6,133 bases of DNA from Synergistaceae bacterium (GTDB lineage Bacteria; Synergistota; Synergistia; Synergistales; Aminobacteriaceae): NCBI GenBank assembly GCA_031270755.1, contig JAISWV010000201.1, forward strand, positions 1 through 6,133, in the 5' to 3' direction. Both the position numbers and the translations under genes were made by a program. The notes beneath the pieces are model-generated. The model worked only from the letters and a program-made list of their open reading frames with translations, was not told the DNA's origin and made no database searches. Position 1 is the stretch's first letter, and every line of letters starts with the position of its first letter. Below are positions 1 to 6,133 of the stretch, piece after piece.

Positions 1-1
1 C

Positions 2-775
2 AACGACTACATCAACTGCCCCATGAACAAAGAAGAATATCTGGCCTTTTACGAGATTTTGATCGGCGCGGAACGCGTGCTTCCCCATCGTTTCGAGGAC
101 GGGATGTTCTCCGGAAAAGACGCGTACTTCGAGGGCTGTATGCCCATCGAGGTCATGGCGTCCCGGGGCGTGGACACGCTGCGTTTCGGCCCGATGAAAC
201 CCGTGGGGCTGCCGGACCCCAGGACCGGCCGCGAACCCCACGCGGTGGTGCAACTGCGCCAAGACAACCGGGAGGGAACGCTTTACAACCTGGTGGGGTT
301 TCAGACCGGGTTGAAATGGGGCGAGCAGTCGCGCCTGCTGAGAATGATTCCCGGGCTGGAGAACGCCGATATCGTGCGGTTCGGCGTGATGCACAGAAAT
401 ATTTACGTGAACGCGCCCGCCGTGTTGGACCGGCACTTGAGGCTGAAAAAAAGACCCGAGCTCTTTCTTGCCGGCCAAATCACGGGAGTCGAAGGGTACA
501 TGGAAAGCACGGCGATGGGCTTGGCCGCGGGGGTGAACGCCGCGAGGCTTCTGGAGGGGAAAACGCTGCCCGCCTGGCCCCGGGAGACCGTCATGGGGTC
601 TTTGATGCACTACCTGCAGAGCGCGGAAATCGGAGAAAGGACGTTGCAGCCGATGAACGCGAACTTAGGTATTTTCCCCCCTCTTCCTCAAAGGGTCAAG
701 GACAAGCGTCAAAAGGCGCATGCCCTATATGAGCGTGCTATGGCCGCCGGTCGCGAATTTTGGAGCGGTACGTGA
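2..775 (+). CDS. trmFO: TrmFO, methylenetetrahydrofolate--tRNA-(uracil-5-)-methyltransferase, 5'-truncated by window edge
   Basis: This flavoenzyme makes 5-methyluridine at position 54 in the T-loop of tRNAs in the cytoplasm. It uses methylenetetrahydrofolate as carbon donor and FADH2 as reductant. The open frame enters from the left edge with NDYINCPMNKEEY, a typical internal TrmFO stretch, so the ATG at 23 is internal and not the start. About 257 residues are visible of a family usually near 440, so the N-terminal FAD-binding Rossmann part is missing. Visible family marks are FEGCMPIEVMASRG, whose Cys (codon 137-139) matches the second conserved cysteine of TrmFO; TLYNLVGFQTGLKWGEQ; FGVMHRNIYVNAP; the FAD-contacting LFLAGQITGVEGYMESTAMG; and a C-terminal GIFPPLPQRVKDKRQKA. 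The C-terminus looks complete (TGA at 773-775) and no frameshift is seen. The related GidA/MnmG also binds FAD but lacks this C-terminal pattern and is much longer. I see no convincing terminator after it. Confidence 0.95.
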   Translation, partial: NDYINCPMNKEEYLAFYEILIGAERVLPHRFEDGMFSGKDAYFEGCMPIEVMASRGVDTLRFGPMKPVGLPDPRTGREPHAVVQLRQDNREGTLYNLVGFQTGLKWGEQSRLLRMIPGLENADIVRFGVMHRNIYVNAPAVLDRHLRLKKRPELFLAGQITGVEGYMESTAMGLAAGVNAARLLEGKTLPAWPRETVMGSLMHYLQSAEIGERTLQPMNANLGIFPPLPQRVKDKRQKAHALYERAMAAGREFWSGT

Positions 776-796
776 CGGTGACGCGAGAATTTTGGA
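755..796. repeat. Short direct repeat GAATTTTGGA at the end of trmFO and in the downstream gap
   Basis: The decamer GAATTTTGGA occurs at 755-764, inside the last codons of trmFO, and again at 787-796 in the intergenic gap, 32 bases apart. Both copies are preceded by CGCGA or CGCG. This is a direct reading. It may be chance, a small duplication, or a binding site pair upstream of the kinase promoter. No function can be assigned. Confidence 0.45.
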
Positions 797-808
797 AAAT
801 AGTCAGAT

Positions 809-824
809 TATAATGTGATACAAT
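809..824 (+). promoter_or_regulatory. Candidate -10 region(s) for the sensor kinase gene
   Basis: A perfect TATAAT lies at 809-814. A second -10-like TACAAT lies at 819-824 and is preceded by TG at 816-817, giving an extended -10 (TGATACAAT). Neither has a good -35 at 16-18 bases. The best TTG-containing hexamer, TTGGAA at 792-797, is 11 bases from the first box and 21 from the second. The extended -10 could work without a -35, which would put the transcript start near 831 and leave a leader of about 40 bases. The region is AT-rich between two GC-rich genes, which supports a promoter here but also raises chance matches. Confidence 0.45.
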
Positions 825-832
825 CAGCTTTA

Positions 833-851
833 AGCAGCCTTGAGCAGCCTT
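833..851. repeat. Tandem 10-base-period repeat AGCAGCCTT in the kinase leader
   Basis: AGCAGCCTT appears at 833-841 and again at 843-851, a period of 10 bases, about one helical turn. It sits between the candidate -10 boxes and the Shine-Dalgarno of the kinase gene. Same-face spacing is typical of paired protein-binding half sites, but two copies of nine bases could also be slippage. Function unknown. Confidence 0.4.
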
Positions 852-853
852 TT

Positions 854-860
854 AAGGGGG
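854..860 (+). promoter_or_regulatory. Ribosome binding site that decides the kinase start
   Basis: The purine run AAGGGGG lies 9 bases before the ATG at 870 and is the only strong Shine-Dalgarno here. It argues against the in-frame TTG at 840, which lies upstream of the run within the tandem repeat, and favours ATG 870 over the next ATG at 897. Confidence 0.75.
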
Positions 861-869
861 AAAGTCAGG

Positions 870-4760
<3,891 letters not shown>

Positions 4761-4793
4761 CAAATACGACGAACCAAATTACGGCGATGTTGC

Positions 4794-4816
4794 GCGAATC
4801 TACAAATTCGCCTTTT
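4794..4816 (+). terminator. Possible hairpin terminator for the sensor kinase transcript
   Basis: GCGAAT (4794-4799) and ATTCGC (4806-4811) form a perfect 6-bp stem with a 6-base loop CTACAA, followed by CTTTT (4812-4816). It begins 33 bases after the kinase stop codon. The hairpin also contains the stop codon and last codons of the convergent gene. There is no T-run on the minus-strand side, so it would act on the kinase transcript only. The stem is short and the T-run modest. Confidence 0.4.
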
Positions 4817-5990
4817 CCAGAGCTTGCCGAATGTCCTCGACGATATCTTCCGTATCCTCCAGTCCAACGCTCAGGCGGAAGAAACCGCCATGAAACTCCT
4901 CCGGGTAGAGGTACTGGCGTTCGTCATTTTCCCCGAGAAAGACGATGAGGCTTTCGTCGTGCCCTAGGGAGACGGCGGAAGTGACAACCTCCAGACAACT
5001 GACGAAGCGGTTGTGGGCGTCGTGGTCGGCGCGAAGGCCAAACGCCATCACTCCCCCAAAGCCATGCTCCATTTGCCCGACGGCGACAGAATGTCCCTCG
5101 TGGCTCTCCAGGCCCGGATAGGCCACGAAACGCACGGCGCTGTGCCCTTTCAAAAACTTCGCGACCTCCAAGGCACTTTGGTTGTGCTGACGCATACGAA
5201 GCGGGAGCGAAACGGCTCCGCGCATAATCAGCCACGCGTTGAACGGGCTGATGACCCCTCCCACGTTCACCATCGCGTCGGCGCGAATTTTGTCGATCAG
5301 GGCTTTGGGACCGATCACCGCGCCTCCCATGGCGTCACCGTGCCCGTTGATGTACTTCGTCAAGCTCTCCACGCAAAGATCCGCCCCCAGCGTGAGGGGG
5401 CGCTGATTGTACGGCGAGGCGAAAGTGTTGTCCACCGACAGGAGCGCATCCGCGTCATGGGCAATTTTCGCTGCCGCGCGAATGTCGCTGACCTTCAGCG
5501 TGGGGTTGGAGGGTGTTTCGATGTGGATCAGCTTTGTGTTGGACTGGACGGCTGCCTTCACCGCATCCAGGTCCCTGCTGTCCACCAGTGTCGACTGGAC
5601 GTTGTACTTTCCGGGCAAGAGTTCGTGAAGCAGGCGATACGCCGCGATATAGGTGCTGTCCGAAACCACCACGTGATCCCCGCTCTTCAGCAGGGAAAGA
5701 AACACCCCGGACAGAGCCGCTACCCCGGACGCCAGCACGACGCAATCTTCGCCTTCTTCCAGGGAACAGAGCTTTTCTTGTAAATACTGCTGGTTTGCCC
5801 CTCCGTTGCGGGTGTATACGTTACCCGCAGTGGTGCTCCAATTGAGATCGGACGGATCGTGGGGCAAGGCATAACTGTTGGCCATAGTGATCGGTCTGCG
5901 AATAGCCCCGGTTTCCTTGTCAATTTCGTTCCCCACATGGACGGAACGGGTCATAAAACCTAATTTTTTCTCGGTTTCTGCACAGCTCAT
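4800..5990 (-). CDS. Cys/Met-metabolism PLP-dependent enzyme (trans-sulfuration family; gamma-lyase or gamma-synthase type)
   Basis: This is a 396-residue cytoplasmic PLP enzyme of the cystathionine gamma-synthase / cystathionine gamma-lyase / methionine gamma-lyase family, at the usual family length. The start is the ATG at 5990: the family's N-terminal GFMTRSVHVG pattern begins only about 10 residues later, so the next ATG (5954) would cut into it, and the upstream TTG at 6047 has no support. Visible cofactor residues are Tyr59 and Arg61 (VYTR), Ser88-Gly89, Tyr114, Asp187 (SVDNTF, pyridine nitrogen), Ser209 and Thr211, and Schiff-base Lys212 in SLTKYINGHGDAMGG. Arg372 in RLSVGLED should bind the substrate carboxylate. 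These positions nearly coincide with Pseudomonas methionine gamma-lyase numbering, but its substrate-site Cys116 is Ala here and the Lys240-Asp241 pair is not evident. Strict methionine gamma-lyase activity is therefore doubtful. Cystathionine or homocysteine/cysteine lyase, or a gamma-replacement synthase, are alternatives. It stands alone, convergent with the kinase, so no pathway partner helps decide. Confidence 0.92.
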   Translation of the reverse strand: MSCAETEKKLGFMTRSVHVGNEIDKETGAIRRPITMANSYALPHDPSDLNWSTTAGNVYTRNGGANQQYLQEKLCSLEEGEDCVVLASGVAALSGVFLSLLKSGDHVVVSDSTYIAAYRLLHELLPGKYNVQSTLVDSRDLDAVKAAVQSNTKLIHIETPSNPTLKVSDIRAAAKIAHDADALLSVDNTFASPYNQRPLTLGADLCVESLTKYINGHGDAMGGAVIGPKALIDKIRADAMVNVGGVISPFNAWLIMRGAVSLPLRMRQHNQSALEVAKFLKGHSAVRFVAYPGLESHEGHSVAVGQMEHGFGGVMAFGLRADHDAHNRFVSCLEVVTSAVSLGHDESLIVFLGENDERQYLYPEEFHGGFFRLSVGLEDTEDIVEDIRQALEKANL

Positions 5991-6004
5991 TTTATTATTA
6001 TCTA

Positions 6005-6010
6005 TCCTCC
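6005..6010 (-). promoter_or_regulatory. Ribosome binding site of the PLP enzyme gene, with long spacing
   Basis: On the minus strand GGAGGA (6010-6005) precedes ATG 5990. Counting from GGAGG the spacer is 15 bases, longer than the usual 5-10, and is A/T-rich (ATAGATAATAATAAA). No ATG, GTG or TTG lies in frame closer to it, so ATG 5990 remains the best start. The long spacer may lower translation. Confidence 0.6.
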
Positions 6011-6033
6011 ACACACAAATGTCTCCCAGCTCG

Positions 6034-6085
6034 TTTTCACGCCGCAATAGAGTCCTCGTCTTTTAAGCAATCGATGACGTGAAAA
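6034..6085 (-). repeat. 8-bp perfect inverted repeat TTTTCACG / CGTGAAAA in the PLP gene leader
   Basis: On the plus strand TTTTCACG lies at 6034-6041 and its exact reverse complement CGTGAAAA at 6078-6085, with 36 bases between. In the minus-strand transcript these arms could pair to form a long-range stem in the leader, or they could be two oppositely oriented protein-binding half sites just downstream of the promoter. It does not match S-box or T-box riboswitch signatures that I can recognise. Confidence 0.5.
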
Positions 6086-6103
6086 TATAGCAAATCCATG
6101 TGT

Positions 6104-6132
6104 ATATTATTTCCCCGAGAGAGCAATGTCAA
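6104..6132 (-). promoter_or_regulatory. Sigma-70-type promoter of the PLP enzyme gene
   Basis: On the minus strand a consensus -35 TTGACA (6132-6127) is followed after exactly 17 bases by TAATAT (6109-6104), which matches the -10 consensus at 4 of 6 positions including the first two and last bases. The transcript would start near 6097, leaving a leader of about 107 bases before ATG 5990. A second, weaker candidate is the extended -10 TGCTATATT at 6092-6084, which lacks a -35. Confidence 0.7.
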
Positions 6133-6133
6133 T

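Noticed and set aside
5013..5783. A 256-codon open frame on the plus strand, opposite the PLP enzyme
   Set aside because: It is antisense to a conserved enzyme and carries no recognisable motif.
5991..6047. Upstream TTG start adding 19 residues to the PLP enzyme
   Set aside because: The extension would be translated through the Shine-Dalgarno GGAGGA itself, has no ribosome binding site I can see, and would exceed the usual family N-terminus.
5991..6097. SAM (S-box) or T-box riboswitch in the leader of the sulfur-amino-acid gene
   Set aside because: The leader is only about 107 bases and lacks the S-box core or the T-box TGGAACC-type sequence. No terminator hairpin with a U-run precedes the gene.

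Overview
This is an ordinary bacterial chromosomal segment with three genes. It contains the 3' end of a tRNA-modification gene, one very large membrane-bound hybrid sensor histidine kinase, and a convergent PLP-dependent sulfur-amino-acid enzyme. TrmFO is a folate/FAD-dependent tRNA methyltransferase found mainly in Gram-positive bacteria, some Proteobacteria, Cyanobacteria, Thermus and Synergistota. Together with the fairly GC-rich coding sequence, a multi-PAS hybrid kinase and a trans-sulfuration-type PLP enzyme, it would fit an anaerobic, amino-acid-using bacterium such as a member of Synergistota or a Desulfovibrio-like lineage. That placement is a guess from protein flavour, not something the sequence proves.

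Layout: positions 2-775 (+) hold the C-terminal ~257 residues of TrmFO, whose start lies outside the window. A 94-base gap (776-869) has two overlapping candidate -10 boxes, short direct repeats and a strong Shine-Dalgarno. Positions 870-4760 (+) encode a 1296-residue kinase with the order TM, periplasmic Cache-like sensor, TM, HAMP, coiled coil, three PAS domains, HisKA, HATPase_c and two receiver domains. Only 39 bases separate it from the stop codon of the convergent gene at 4800-5990 (-), a 396-residue Cys/Met-metabolism PLP enzyme. That gene is preceded by a leader of about 107 bases, which contains an 8-bp inverted repeat, and by a good sigma-70-type promoter (TTGACA, 17-base spacer, TAATAT) at the right edge of the window.

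How the genes relate: trmFO is housekeeping and probably unrelated to the kinase. The kinase is an orphan here, with no response regulator, HPt protein or obvious target gene beside it. Its two receivers but no HPt domain imply a separate phosphotransfer partner elsewhere. The PLP enzyme is transcribed toward the kinase, and possible weak terminator hairpins for the two convergent transcripts lie in each other's 3' coding ends. No mobile element, CRISPR array, RNA gene or clearly new multi-gene system is visible. The points most worth a second look are the kinase's missing phosphorelay partner, the substrate-site substitutions in the PLP enzyme, and the inverted repeat in its leader.
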